A stretch of DNA of 64,000 bases, from contig WOYV01000070.1 of assembly GCA_011620585.1 (NCBI GenBank), positions 1 to 64,000 on the forward strand. The letters are read 5' to 3'. The position numbers and the translations under genes were made by a program. Shown in pieces: positions 26,220 to 34,900 of this stretch. Numbering within the stretch: the first letter of the stretch is position 1; each line of letters starts with the position of its first letter. This DNA is from Draconibacterium sp. GTDB taxonomy: Bacteria; Bacteroidota; Bacteroidia; Bacteroidales; Prolixibacteraceae. The notes beneath the pieces were generated by a model. It ran no database searches, had not been told where the DNA came from, and saw only the letters and a program-made list of their open reading frames with translations.

Positions 26220-27713
26220 ATGAAAAAGATATTAAAATATACAGGCTTATTGATGATCGTCGTTTCATTTATGTCATGCGATGATTTTCTCGACGTGAAT
26301 GACGATCCAAACAACCCGGTGAGTGTAACACCTGATTTGGTACTGCCCGTTGCACAGGTTTATACCGCTAACATTATACAGGGCAATACCGGGAGAAGAG
26401 CTAATTGCTTTGGGAATATGCTTATGTACAACTGGAGCCAGAGTGATGGTTATTCGTGGTACACCGATGAGTTTAAATATAATGTTACTTCTTCTTTTTA
26501 TCAGGGAATATTTAACGACAGCTATTCCTCTGCATTAAAGCAGTATCAGATACTTGATCAGTTGGAAGGAGAGAAGTATAACAACTACAGAGCGATTGCG
26601 AAGGTTATGAAATCATTCCATTTTCAGTTACTTGTTGATTTTTACGGAGATGTGCCATACACAGAAGCTTTGTTGAGAAGTGAGGAAGCAACACCTGTTT
26701 ATGATGATGCTCAGACCATTTACGAGGATTTGATTACAGAGCTTGATACCGCGATCTTTTTGATCAACAATGCCTCCAGCACTTCACTGGTTCCTGGGGC
26801 GGATGATGCAATCTTCTCGGGGGACATGACGGATTGGAAGAAATTTGCCAACACGTTAAAATTGAGGATTTTGGTTCGTCAGTCAAATATGTCAGGAAGA
26901 GATGGATACATTAAAACTGAACTTGGTAAGATAGCAGCCGAAGGGTCCGGTTATATTACTTCTGATGTAGGAGTGAATCCTGGTTATGTGAAAGAAGAAG
27001 CTAAACAAAGTCCTTTCTGGAATTATTTTGGTTGGGATGCAAGTGGAACCATCACAATGGACAACAATGCTACTTGTGCAACCGACTATGTACTGGAGTA
27101 TCTTACAACAACTACTGATCCAAGAATTGACTATTTGTATGAAAAACCATCGACCGGGCATTTGGGTGTTCCGCAAGGATTGCTAGATTATGATACTCCC
27201 GTTCCAGATGCGTTCGTTCCTGCATTGGTTTCGAATATAGGGCCTGGTTTGTTAAAAAGCCCTACACAGGATGCCGTAATTTTTACTCTGGCCGAGAATT
27301 ATTTTAATCAAGCAGAAGCTCGTTTGAAAGGATTAATCACATCTGGTGACGATGCCAAAACTTTATACGAAAATGGAATTGAAGCATCATTCGATTATTT
27401 AGGTGTAGCGGAAGACAGATATGATATTTATATTGCCCAAAACAAAAATCTTGTAAACTGGGATTCTTCGTCAGACAAATTGGAAGCTATTATTACCCAG
27501 AAATGGATAGCCGTAAATGGAATAACAGCTGAACAGTCGTGGTTTGATTACAATCGTACAGGATTTCCTTCAGGTCTTCCGATTTCTCTGCAATCAGCAA
27601 AATCTGATCGACCGGTACGCATCTATTATCCGGCAGGAGAATATTCGTCCAACGGAGAGAACGTACCTGCTCAGCCTGACGCATTTACTGAAAAAGTATT
27701 TTGGGGTAAATAA
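26220..27713 (+). CDS. SusD/RagB-family lipoprotein, SusD-like type 2 (locus 2)
   Basis: 497 residues. Lipobox C20 (SFMSC), followed by DDFLDVNDDPNNPVSVTPDLVLPVAQVYTA, the N-terminal signature of the SusD-like 2 group. ADVPYTEA-type VDFYGDVPYTEAL (about 138-150), a central TPR-like part, and the C-terminal ...AEQSWFDYNRTGFPSGLP region support this. It binds substrate on the cell surface for the SusC immediately upstream (13-base gap). Confidence 0.9.
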   Translation: MKKILKYTGLLMIVVSFMSCDDFLDVNDDPNNPVSVTPDLVLPVAQVYTANIIQGNTGRRANCFGNMLMYNWSQSDGYSWYTDEFKYNVTSSFYQGIFNDSYSSALKQYQILDQLEGEKYNNYRAIAKVMKSFHFQLLVDFYGDVPYTEALLRSEEATPVYDDAQTIYEDLITELDTAIFLINNASSTSLVPGADDAIFSGDMTDWKKFANTLKLRILVRQSNMSGRDGYIKTELGKIAAEGSGYITSDVGVNPGYVKEEAKQSPFWNYFGWDASGTITMDNNATCATDYVLEYLTTTTDPRIDYLYEKPSTGHLGVPQGLLDYDTPVPDAFVPALVSNIGPGLLKSPTQDAVIFTLAENYFNQAEARLKGLITSGDDAKTLYENGIEASFDYLGVAEDRYDIYIAQNKNLVNWDSSSDKLEAIITQKWIAVNGITAEQSWFDYNRTGFPSGLPISLQSAKSDRPVRIYYPAGEYSSNGENVPAQPDAFTEKVFWGK

Positions 27714-27729
27714 TTAAAAATTGAAGAAT

Positions 27730-28623
27730 ATGAAAACATTGAAATATATTTTATTTTTTGTGCTGAGCTTGAGCTTATTAAACTCATGTCTTGTGGAAGA
27801 CACAACAGATCTCGATCTAAATGGTCAGGGACCGAGTTTAGTGACTTTTGACGGCACTGGCTTAGTTAACCTAACAGTGTTGGCTAATGGATCGGAATAT
27901 GATAGAACCATAAAAGTGCTGTTAGTTGGTCCAACAAAGTTTGATATTACTGGCGACCTCACTGTTACAGTTGAAGCTACTAATGAATCAACTGCCATTG
28001 AAGGGGTTCATTACACACTCGAAAAAACAGTTGTATTGAAGGAAAGCAACAATTATTTAGGCTACGTGAATATTAAGTTACTTACCGAAGGAAATACTCC
28101 GCCAATGGAAGGTACACCTGAGTATGAAACCTATAAAGCACCTGTTTTGTATCTGAAAGTTGCAAGTGTTACTGGTGCCGAAGGAGTTGTAAATTCTGGA
28201 AAATTAGCAACAGTTAACCTAAACTTTACACCTCCTAACCCATATGCAGGTTCTTATACCTCCAAAGTGTGGTACTGGCACCCTTCTGCAGGTGGCAATT
28301 ATCCTCCGAGTGATAGTGGTGAACCATATGGTGGCGTTAGAGAAGAAGTAAAAGAGCTTACGGCAATAACTGGTAGAAAGTGTCAATTTGGATTTGCTGT
28401 ATGGGCTGATACCGATTTGTGCTGGGTTACCGTAAATCCTGATAATTCATTAACTTACGAGGTGGATGTTACGTGGTCATATGACGTTAAAATGGGTGAT
28501 CCAACAAATGCTTCAAAAGTGTCGCATTACGATCCAGAAACCGGAGTAATTTATCTGTATTATTACTATTCCGGTTCTGGAGGAGATCGTATATTCTGGG
28601 AGATATTAACACCTAATTTTTAG
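27730..28623 (+). CDS. Surface lipoprotein of locus 2 (DUF1735/DUF4843-like)
   Basis: 297 residues from ATG 27730; the upstream TTG at 27721 is unnecessary. Lipobox C20 (LSLLNSC). Residues about 45-170 form an immunoglobulin-like beta domain with TVEATNESTAIEGVHYTLE, a pattern usual in lipoproteins encoded beside SusC/SusD (DUF1735/DUF4843 type). The C-terminal 120 residues are rich in Trp and Tyr (KVWYWHPSAGG; YLYYYYSGSGG) and may bind a ligand. It probably acts as an accessory surface protein of the uptake complex. Family naming is by resemblance. Confidence 0.7.
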   Translation: MKTLKYILFFVLSLSLLNSCLVEDTTDLDLNGQGPSLVTFDGTGLVNLTVLANGSEYDRTIKVLLVGPTKFDITGDLTVTVEATNESTAIEGVHYTLEKTVVLKESNNYLGYVNIKLLTEGNTPPMEGTPEYETYKAPVLYLKVASVTGAEGVVNSGKLATVNLNFTPPNPYAGSYTSKVWYWHPSAGGNYPPSDSGEPYGGVREEVKELTAITGRKCQFGFAVWADTDLCWVTVNPDNSLTYEVDVTWSYDVKMGDPTNASKVSHYDPETGVIYLYYYYSGSGGDRIFWEILTPNF

Positions 28624-28640
28624 AATTATTAAAATCAATC

Positions 28641-29681
28641 ATGATGAGAAATATTTCAAAATATATTATTTCTGGGCTGTTCTTTATGCTTTTGGGCTTT
28701 GCTTCATGTGATTTGCTCAGAACGGCAGAACAGGATGCCGAACCGATTGTTGAGCCCAATGAGACTTATCCGCTTATTGAACTTTTCGCTCTTGATAATA
28801 CAGGAACAGTTACAGAAGGAGATACTCTGGTGTACACCGTGAAAATGAACCGGCCCATAGACAGATCGTTGACTTTTACTCCTGTAGTAACTGCTGCAAC
28901 AACACTCGTCGAGCATGAGGACTTTGATATCGAAGGTCCCATTACGATAGCTCCTTGGGAAACAGAAGGAAAGCTGGTAATTTATACCTATGCTGACATA
29001 ACTCCGGAAAGCGATCAAACACTTGCTGTATCGTTGGAGCTAAACAGTTTGGCAGAAAAAAATCTTGTTCATCCTGATAATGTGTTTACTACGGTCAGCG
29101 TTACAATGGCGAATTTTAAATCACCGAACCTTATCCTTGAGTTTTTCTGGGAAAAAGACATCGATTTGGGCGATCTGGGCGTATATCCTACAAGTTCAAA
29201 TGTCGATTTTGATGCGATCATTTCAACAGCAGAAGGTTTTGATATTAACGATCCTTGGGCTACAGATGTTGGTATTTATCAGGCAGCTACCGGTAATCAT
29301 CCCGAAGTTATTGAACTCGTGCCTGGAGATCTTCCCGACGGTGAATATGTGGTTTGGTTTGACTTATGGTCGAATGGATTCGCAGGCTATGGCAATACCA
29401 CCGAAATTCCGCTTACCACACATGCCTATCAGGTAGGAGCTGACTTTGATGAAATGATTGAGCAGGATCCATCCACTATAATAAATGCAGATGTGCCTGG
29501 AGCCGACGATGAAGGGGGCTATGCCAGTAATGGTATTTTATGCAAGCTAAAAATCGAAGGTAGCAAATTCACTGTTACAGACTATAAGGATGTCCTGATC
29601 GGCACAACCAAGTCAGGTAAAGCTAAAACACCACGACCGCATATCACGAAAGAAGTTATAACTAAGGGTTTATCAAATTAA
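28641..29681 (+). CDS. Surface lipoprotein of locus 2 with Calx-beta-like domain
   Basis: 346 residues. Lipobox C23 (LGFASC). Residues about 50-150 resemble a Calx-beta-type sandwich: VTEGDTLVYTVKMNRPIDRSLTF, then EHEDFDI and ITIAPWETEGKLVIYTYAD. The C-terminal half has GEYVVWFDLWSNGF and ends in a basic stretch (TKSGKAKTPRPHITKE). There is no glycosidase or protease motif. It is the last gene of locus 2, followed by a strong terminator. Confidence 0.65.
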   Translation: MMRNISKYIISGLFFMLLGFASCDLLRTAEQDAEPIVEPNETYPLIELFALDNTGTVTEGDTLVYTVKMNRPIDRSLTFTPVVTAATTLVEHEDFDIEGPITIAPWETEGKLVIYTYADITPESDQTLAVSLELNSLAEKNLVHPDNVFTTVSVTMANFKSPNLILEFFWEKDIDLGDLGVYPTSSNVDFDAIISTAEGFDINDPWATDVGIYQAATGNHPEVIELVPGDLPDGEYVVWFDLWSNGFAGYGNTTEIPLTTHAYQVGADFDEMIEQDPSTIINADVPGADDEGGYASNGILCKLKIEGSKFTVTDYKDVLIGTTKSGKAKTPRPHITKEVITKGLSN

Positions 29682-29707
29682 GCTGAAAAGCAGAATAAGA
29701 AAAGAGG

Positions 29708-29737
29708 GCCGGGAACCTAAATTCCCGGCTTTTTTTT
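29708..29737 (+). terminator. Terminator of susCD locus 2
   Basis: GCCGGGAA (29708-29715), loop CCTAAA, TTCCCGGC (29722-29729), then eight T. It is 26 bases after the last stop codon of the locus. Confidence 0.85.
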
Positions 29738-30078
29738 CTGAAGTTTACTCAAAAATCAACGATTGAATATATAGTATTCTAACTCATCTTGATTGTGCCG
29801 ATGACAAAGATAGGGGCGGATAAAAAGCAATACATTGGTAACGAAACTATCAGTTTGCGATAATAGGCTCTTGTATGGGATTTAGGGATTCAAATAAAAA
29901 ACCCTTAATTCGCAAGTGAAGATGTTCCTTCCGAACTTTATAAATTGTTTATTACAGCTGATAATGATTCAGCCAAACTGAGTAGAGATTTCTTAAAGAA
30001 GATGGTTTTTTATAGGCGTTTGTGCTGTTAAATGTATATTTGATTTTCTCTTTTAGCTTGTTTTTATAGAACTAAGAT
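29738..30078. other. Intergenic region, no gene seen
   Basis: 341 bases, AT-rich, with stops in all frames. TATATTTG at 30035-30042 fits the -7 consensus and is 36 bases before the next ATG; TTTG at 30019 is too close to be its -33 box. No RNA gene or repeat was recognised. Confidence 0.4.
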
Positions 30079-30870
30079 ATGGAAAATAGAAGAATGGCTT
30101 TGAATTTATTATACTTATTTACTTGTATTATTGTACCGCTCAACTTGGTGGCACAGAACCAAATCTTTCAGTCAGATTCTGCTGTAGAGGAGCTGTTCAA
30201 AATTGCTGAACGCTATTATCCACTCAACGACGAGTATATAAATGGCTTTGTTTATCCTGTTCGAGGTTCAAAGATTGCCGGTGATCCTTATTTTAATTCA
30301 TCAAACTGGTTAGATGGAACGTTGTATATAAACGAAACCGAGTATAAACACATTCCCCTAAAATACAACCTTATTAATGACGAGTTAATTCTGAAAACGA
30401 AAACACGGCAAGACATTGTGCGATTAATTGTTTTGAATAAAGCTCAGGTTGATTCTTTTAAAATTGAGGCTCTCGTTTTTATCCATTCCAAAAACTTGTT
30501 TCGGCAAGAGGACAATCAGGAGTTCTATCAAGAGATTTGTGGAAAGCATCCAAATCTAAAAATATTGAAACGCTACGGGAAGAGGTTTATAGATACCTAC
30601 AGCAACAGCACTCCTTATGGTAAGTACTCTGCACAAAAGAATGATACATATCTTTTTGATGGGAAGAAACTTATATTAGTAAACAGCGAAAAAGCTTTTC
30701 TTGGGTGCTTCGAAAAATCAGCAAGAGAACCAATAAAGGACTACATTCGAAAAAGGAGTATCCAGTATAAAAATATCTCTGTTTCACAGTTTAACGAGCT
30801 AGTAAATTATTGCGTCGAACTTATTGCAAAAAATAACGAAACGAGTCAGGAATTAAAATCTATGCAATAA
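30079..30870 (+). CDS. Secreted protein of unknown function
   Basis: 263 residues. It has a signal peptide (about 1-25, hydrophobic NLLYLFTCIIVPLNLVAQ) and no lipobox. Residues 40-120 read YPLNDEYINGFVYPVRGSKIAGDPYFNSSNWLDGTLYINETEYKHIPLKYNLINDELIL, a small beta-domain pattern (G-L-Y-hydroxy..) that I have seen in exported Bacteroidota proteins without known function. The C-terminal part is basic and helical. It lies 66 bases upstream of a TonB receptor and may be co-transcribed with it. AT-rich codons suggest a different history from the genes left of 29700. Confidence 0.65.
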   Translation: MENRRMALNLLYLFTCIIVPLNLVAQNQIFQSDSAVEELFKIAERYYPLNDEYINGFVYPVRGSKIAGDPYFNSSNWLDGTLYINETEYKHIPLKYNLINDELILKTKTRQDIVRLIVLNKAQVDSFKIEALVFIHSKNLFRQEDNQEFYQEICGKHPNLKILKRYGKRFIDTYSNSTPYGKYSAQKNDTYLFDGKKLILVNSEKAFLGCFEKSAREPIKDYIRKRSIQYKNISVSQFNELVNYCVELIAKNNETSQELKSMQ

Positions 30871-30936
30871 GATGATTAAAAGTGCGAGTTCGATCGGTAC
30901 TCCAGATTACCAAATAAACCAAACAATTATAAACAA

Positions 30937-33723
30937 GTGAAACTATTGCGGTTCGTTTTTCTACTCTTCATTGTTCTGCCAGGAATCGTTATTGCTCAAG
31001 AGCCAGAAAATCAGATTTTTGTGACAAGACAAAACACTAGCTGGGAGGAGTTTGTTCGCCAGATGGAACAAAAATTTGAGATTCATTTTTTTTATGATCA
31101 CATAGCTACAGAGAACGTTCGTATCAATGTTCAGGTAGAACGCATTTTACTGGAACAACTGCTAGAACAAACCTTTGTAGAAAAAGACGTTAAAGTGTCG
31201 AAAGATACGGATGGGAACTATTTTTTATTTCCAAAGTTTGCATTAAAACCTACTGTTGCCAGCAAGTTCTTCCACGCGCCTGATTCCGAATACAAAACAA
31301 GGGTAAACGAACAGAACAACAATGATAAATATAGCAACGATACATTCTTAAAAACCTATAACGAATACATTGCAGGGACGGTAGTTGTAGGAACCGACAA
31401 TATTACAAAAAACAGAAATGCGAGAGTAAAGGGCTTTGTATTTAACAGTGAAGATGGAACGCCGGTAGATTTGGCGAGGGTTTTTATTGCCGAATTAAAT
31501 GAGGTTTTAGTGACAAACGGATCAGGGGAGTTTGAACTCGAAGTAGCACCTGGCAACTATACCCTGACGATTAATAGTCTCGGATGGCATGAAAAGTCGT
31601 TTAAACTAACCGTTTTTTCTTCCGGTGACGCTAATTTTCCCATGCGAGTGAAATCTATTTTGCTGGATGAGACTGTTGTAACAGCCGAACGGAATCAGAA
31701 CCTTAGTACCACCACCATGGGGTTTGAAAAAATAACAGCAAAAGCCATAAAGGAGATGCCTGTTGTGCTAGGCGAAAAAGATGTGGTAAAGATGGCTTTG
31801 TTGTTGCCGGGAGTTCAGACTACTGGCGAAATTTCTTCAGGATTTAACGTAAGAGGAAGCCCGTCAGACCAGAATATGTTTATCATTAATGATGTATCTA
31901 TTTATAACTCCTCTCATCTTTTCGGGCTGTTCACTACCTTTAATTCCGACGCAATAAGTGAGTTTAAATTTTATAAAAACAGTATTCCGGTAGAATATGG
32001 TGGGCTGTTGTCATCGGTGTTCGACATTGACGTTAAAACCGGAAACAGTCAAAACTTCTCGGTACGCGCTGGAGTCGGGCCTACATCGGCCCGGGCAATG
32101 GCAGAAGGACCGATAACAAATAACGGAAGTAGCTACATGGTGAGTTTTCGCTCTTCATACTCCGACTGGATGTTGAGGCAGGTTGACAATCTGGAGGTCC
32201 GTAACAGCTCAGCCTCGTTTCAGGATGCCTTAATGAATTTTAACTTTCCTCTCGGCGAAAAAAATAAGCTGAACTTGTTTTTGTACTGGAGCCGCGACTA
32301 TGCCGACTTATTTTTAGGCATCCAAAACGAATATCGGAACCTGGGAGCTTCGATAGGATGGACACACAACTTCAATAAAAAACTGACTTCGGAACTAAAT
32401 CTTGCTTCCAGTCAGTATACCTACAATGAATCAAATATCGAAGTGGAATATCTGGCCAACCAACACTCGTTTGATATTGCTCATTATGAAGCCAAGTGGA
32501 AACTGTTGTATAGCTTCGCCTCGGGGAAAAAACTGGAGCTTGGGTGGAACAGTAAGTTTATCAGAATAAGTAATGGTGATTTTCTTCCACTATACAATCA
32601 GTCGACATTGAACCCACTGACGTTTGAACCAGAACAGTCCGTCAGTAGCAGTATATTTGCTACCTATAGATGGGATGTTTCGGCGCGTTTTTCTGTCGAT
32701 GCCGGATTAAGAGCCACACGTTATGCCTACCTTGGCCCCAAAACCGTATTCTCTTACATGAAGAACGAGCCCAAAAGCATTGATAACATAACAGATACCA
32801 CCTTTTACCCGAAAAACAGTGTCATCAATAACAATCAGAACATTGACTGTAATTTTGCCGCAAAATACGAGCTTACTAACAATTTATCGTTTAAAGCAGG
32901 CTATAACCTTCTCCATCAGTATACATTTATGTTGTCAAACACGGTATCGGTGTCGCCTTCGAGCAAGTGGAAACTGAGTGACCCGAATTTAACGCCCATG
33001 CAGGGAGAACAGTTTTCAGCCGGACTATATAAGAACTTTGCAAATGGTAAAATCGAAACCTCGGTTGAAGCTTACTATAAAAAGGTGAAGCATTTAGTGG
33101 AATACAAAGACGGAGCCGAATTTGTTACAAATCCTGTTCCGGAAACAAATATTATTCAGGGCAAATTACGGTCGTATGGTGTAGAGTTTATGCTTAAGAA
33201 AAAAATGGACAAACTAAGTGGCTGGCTGAATTACACCTGGTCTAAAGCAGAGGTTACGGCTTTTAATCCTGTAACCGGGGAAATGAATAACCAGGGATAT
33301 TCCTATCCAGCCAATTATGATCGGCCTCATGCCGCAAACATGACCTTGAATTACAAGCTGTCAAAAAGATTATCCTTTTCGGCCAACCTGGTCTATTCAA
33401 CCGGACGCCCCATAACTTACCCTTCATCAGTATATTATCTGAATGACGTTCAGATTACCGGATTTTCGAAACGAAACGATTACCGACTTCCCGATTATTT
33501 CAGAACCGATATATCAATTAGCCTTGAGGGAAATTTGAAAAAGAATAAACTGGCACACGGTTTTTGGTCATTGTCTTTTTATAACCTTACCGGTCGAAGG
33601 AACGCTTATTCCATGGTCTTTCAGAATGTAGACGGAGAAATTAAAGGCTATAAGATTTCAATTCTTGGTGCGATGATTCCTTCGCTAAATTATAATCTTA
33701 AATTGGGGAATTATGAAAACTAA
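30937..33723 (+). CDS. TonB-dependent receptor with N-terminal STN domain
   Basis: 928 residues, starting at GTG 30937 directly before the signal peptide (ends VIAQ); no ATG is available upstream in frame. Residues about 28-95 are a secretin/TonB short N-terminal domain (WEEFVRQMEQKFEIHFFYD...), normally used for signalling or folding; residues about 163-245 a carboxypeptidase-regulatory-like domain; then plug (PGVQTTGEISSGFNVRGSPSDQNMFIINDVSIYN) and barrel. This type is not paired with SusD but with DUF4249 proteins, as here: the next gene overlaps by 11 bases. The ligand is unknown. Confidence 0.88.
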   Translation: MKLLRFVFLLFIVLPGIVIAQEPENQIFVTRQNTSWEEFVRQMEQKFEIHFFYDHIATENVRINVQVERILLEQLLEQTFVEKDVKVSKDTDGNYFLFPKFALKPTVASKFFHAPDSEYKTRVNEQNNNDKYSNDTFLKTYNEYIAGTVVVGTDNITKNRNARVKGFVFNSEDGTPVDLARVFIAELNEVLVTNGSGEFELEVAPGNYTLTINSLGWHEKSFKLTVFSSGDANFPMRVKSILLDETVVTAERNQNLSTTTMGFEKITAKAIKEMPVVLGEKDVVKMALLLPGVQTTGEISSGFNVRGSPSDQNMFIINDVSIYNSSHLFGLFTTFNSDAISEFKFYKNSIPVEYGGLLSSVFDIDVKTGNSQNFSVRAGVGPTSARAMAEGPITNNGSSYMVSFRSSYSDWMLRQVDNLEVRNSSASFQDALMNFNFPLGEKNKLNLFLYWSRDYADLFLGIQNEYRNLGASIGWTHNFNKKLTSELNLASSQYTYNESNIEVEYLANQHSFDIAHYEAKWKLLYSFASGKKLELGWNSKFIRISNGDFLPLYNQSTLNPLTFEPEQSVSSSIFATYRWDVSARFSVDAGLRATRYAYLGPKTVFSYMKNEPKSIDNITDTTFYPKNSVINNNQNIDCNFAAKYELTNNLSFKAGYNLLHQYTFMLSNTVSVSPSSKWKLSDPNLTPMQGEQFSAGLYKNFANGKIETSVEAYYKKVKHLVEYKDGAEFVTNPVPETNIIQGKLRSYGVEFMLKKKMDKLSGWLNYTWSKAEVTAFNPVTGEMNNQGYSYPANYDRPHAANMTLNYKLSKRLSFSANLVYSTGRPITYPSSVYYLNDVQITGFSKRNDYRLPDYFRTDISISLEGNLKKNKLAHGFWSLSFYNLTGRRNAYSMVFQNVDGEIKGYKISILGAMIPSLNYNLKLGNYEN

Positions 33724-34873
33724 ACATGTTCTCATTGCATTCTTTGTTATTGTGATTGTGGCTTGCAAAGACGAGTTCTTATTGAACTTTGATACCAATC
33801 AGAAGATTCTGGTAGTTGAAGGCGGCATCACCAATCTTGAAGGACCATACGCGGTTCGCTTATCCACTACCTTACCGGTGAATCAGCCCTTGCGGATACC
33901 GCTCGAAAATTGTAGGGTTACAATTTCCGACAATACAGGTGTAAGTGAGGTTCTTACGGAGACAGAACCAGGCGTTTATAAAACAGTAGTCGGAGGAATA
34001 AGAGGGATAATCGGAAAGGAGTATTCACTTTTAGTAACAACACCTGATGGGAAAAAATACGAAACCGGATTTGAAAAAATGGAAGAATCGGTTGGCATCG
34101 ATACGGTTTATGCCGAGCTTAATTACAAGGAAAGCCTCGATTACCCTTTTGGATTACCAGGCTATCAGTTTTATATCAATACCCAGCCTGGACAAAAAGC
34201 AGATAATTATTTTTTATGGGATTTGACAGAAACCTATCAGTACGATGCCGATTATCGTTTATATGCTTTGTATTATTACGGCGACATATTTTATACAAAG
34301 TCAGATATGGAACAAATTGAAGACATTGTTAAGTTGAATTATGATACCCTTTTTACTTGCTGGAAGACGGAAACGGTGAAAGACATTTTTACAGGTCATA
34401 CCTCAAATCTTTCTACACCGGTTATCAATCGGCAGCCTTTACATTTTGTATCAACTGAAACGAAAAAACTTTCGGTGCGTTACGGGCTTCTTGTGCAGCA
34501 GTATGCCGTCTCAAAAAAAGCTTACCAATTCTGGAAGAGCATAAGGGAGCAAATTTCGGATGAAAGCTTCCTGAATACGAGACAGCCTTACAACATAGCG
34601 GGGAATCTTGAAAATGTAGCCGATACCAGAGAAATTACCTATGGCTTTTTCACGGTAGCTTCTGTGGCTGAAAAGAGGGTTTTCTACAACAAACCTAATG
34701 CCGCATTCTATTTTGAAAAAGGCTATACGGCCGAACCAATTGATCTGCATAAGAAACAACAACCGGTCTATCTGGTACTCGAAGAAAATGCCATGTATTT
34801 TGTTCATAAAGACTGCGTGGACTGCCGAACGGAAGGAGGAGTAGCCCATAAACCTGATTTCTGGATCGATTAG
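33713..34873 (+). CDS. DUF4249 lipoprotein partner of the TonB receptor
   Basis: 386 residues. Lipobox C18 (VIVIVACKD). KILVVEGGITNLEGPYAVRLSTT at about 30-52 and TDNTG..EVLTETEPGVYKT are the DUF4249 signature: an Ig-like first domain and a longer C-terminal part with CVDCRTEGG near the end. DUF4249 lipoproteins are regularly encoded with STN-type TonB receptors and may act as surface partners in the way SusD does; that role is inference. It overlaps the receptor by 11 bases. Confidence 0.82.
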   Translation: MKTKHVLIAFFVIVIVACKDEFLLNFDTNQKILVVEGGITNLEGPYAVRLSTTLPVNQPLRIPLENCRVTISDNTGVSEVLTETEPGVYKTVVGGIRGIIGKEYSLLVTTPDGKKYETGFEKMEESVGIDTVYAELNYKESLDYPFGLPGYQFYINTQPGQKADNYFLWDLTETYQYDADYRLYALYYYGDIFYTKSDMEQIEDIVKLNYDTLFTCWKTETVKDIFTGHTSNLSTPVINRQPLHFVSTETKKLSVRYGLLVQQYAVSKKAYQFWKSIREQISDESFLNTRQPYNIAGNLENVADTREITYGFFTVASVAEKRVFYNKPNAAFYFEKGYTAEPIDLHKKQQPVYLVLEENAMYFVHKDCVDCRTEGGVAHKPDFWID

Positions 34874-34900
34874 TGTATAATAAGCAACAATTCAGCATTT

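Noticed and set aside
30937-33723. SusC assignment for the receptor at 30937
   Set aside because: It has an STN domain, lacks a SusD partner and is followed by DUF4249, so it belongs to another receptor group.
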